This document shows positions 6,326 to 6,400 of a DNA stretch of 6,400 nt, one piece after another. A program made the translations under genes and the position numbers. The notes beneath the pieces are model-generated. The model had not been told where the DNA came from and did no database searches. It saw only the letters and a program-made list of their open reading frames with translations. Where the stretch lies: positions 1 through 6,400 of the forward strand of contig JAFGPU010000030.1 of the NCBI GenBank assembly GCA_016936035.1. Direction: 5' to 3'. Origin of the DNA: Acidimicrobiales bacterium. Its GTDB lineage: Bacteria > Actinomycetota > Acidimicrobiia > Acidimicrobiales > VFJN01. The stretch's first letter is position 1; each line of letters starts with the position of its first letter.

Positions 6326-6400
6326 ATGCCGGGCTGGAACTTCGCCGACGTCTGGGAAGTCATCGCCGAGCAGATCCCCGACGCGCAGGCGCAGGTGCAC
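6326..6400 (+). CDS. Probable FadD-type acyl-CoA synthetase, N-terminal fragment (runs off right edge)
   Basis: Twenty-five codons are visible, beginning MPGWNFADVWEVIAEQIPDA and ending QAQVH. The pattern NFADVWE..A..IPD..A..H is the usual opening of FadD-like AMP-forming acyl-CoA synthetases, where it is followed by a GDRR-type sequence. Such enzymes activate a carboxylic acid to its CoA thioester using ATP. No catalytic motif is within the window, so the family call rests on this N-terminus and on the divergent acyl-CoA dehydrogenase, a common partner. The ATG is supported by AAGGGA at 6313-6318, 7 bases upstream. Other ANL-superfamily ligases remain possible. Confidence 0.7.
   Translation, partial: MPGWNFADVWEVIAEQIPDAQAQVH

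Overview
The window is very GC-rich and densely coded, with strong third-position G/C bias, GTG starts and 4-base stop/start overlaps. Together with the FadE- and FadD-like proteins this points to a high-GC actinobacterium. A lineage such as Acidimicrobiia would fit, but the sequence alone does not settle that. All genes look intact. I see no mobile elements, CRISPR arrays, RNA genes or signs of recent transfer.

Layout. From the left edge to 4734, on the minus strand, lies the 5' part of an Mrp (Mnh/Sha) type cation/proton antiporter operon in the canonical order mrpA, mrpB, mrpC, mrpD, mrpE. mrpE runs off the left edge; mrpF and mrpG are expected beyond it but cannot be seen. The genes are joined by four consecutive 4-base overlaps (GTGA, then ATGA three times), the arrangement of a tightly co-translated operon. 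A 180-base gap separates mrpA from an upstream gene on the same strand, an acyl-CoA dehydrogenase (4915-6171). A 154-base divergent intergenic region follows. It holds candidate promoters for both directions and two inverted repeats, and it leads into the first 25 codons of a plus-strand gene that looks like a FadD-type acyl-CoA synthetase (from 6326).

How the genes work together. MrpA to MrpG form one membrane complex that exchanges monovalent cations for protons, using two antiporter-like subunits (MrpA and MrpD) related to respiratory complex I subunits NuoL/M/N. It typically supports Na+ and pH homeostasis. The acyl-CoA dehydrogenase and the divergent acyl-CoA ligase form a plausible activation-then-dehydrogenation pair for a fatty acid, branched acid or sterol side-chain type substrate. 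No functional link between the two blocks is evident.

Nothing here looks like a new system. The points most worth a second look are the two dyads at the putative fadD promoter, the possibly leaderless GTG start of the dehydrogenase, the position of its catalytic glutamate, and its unusual internal linker.
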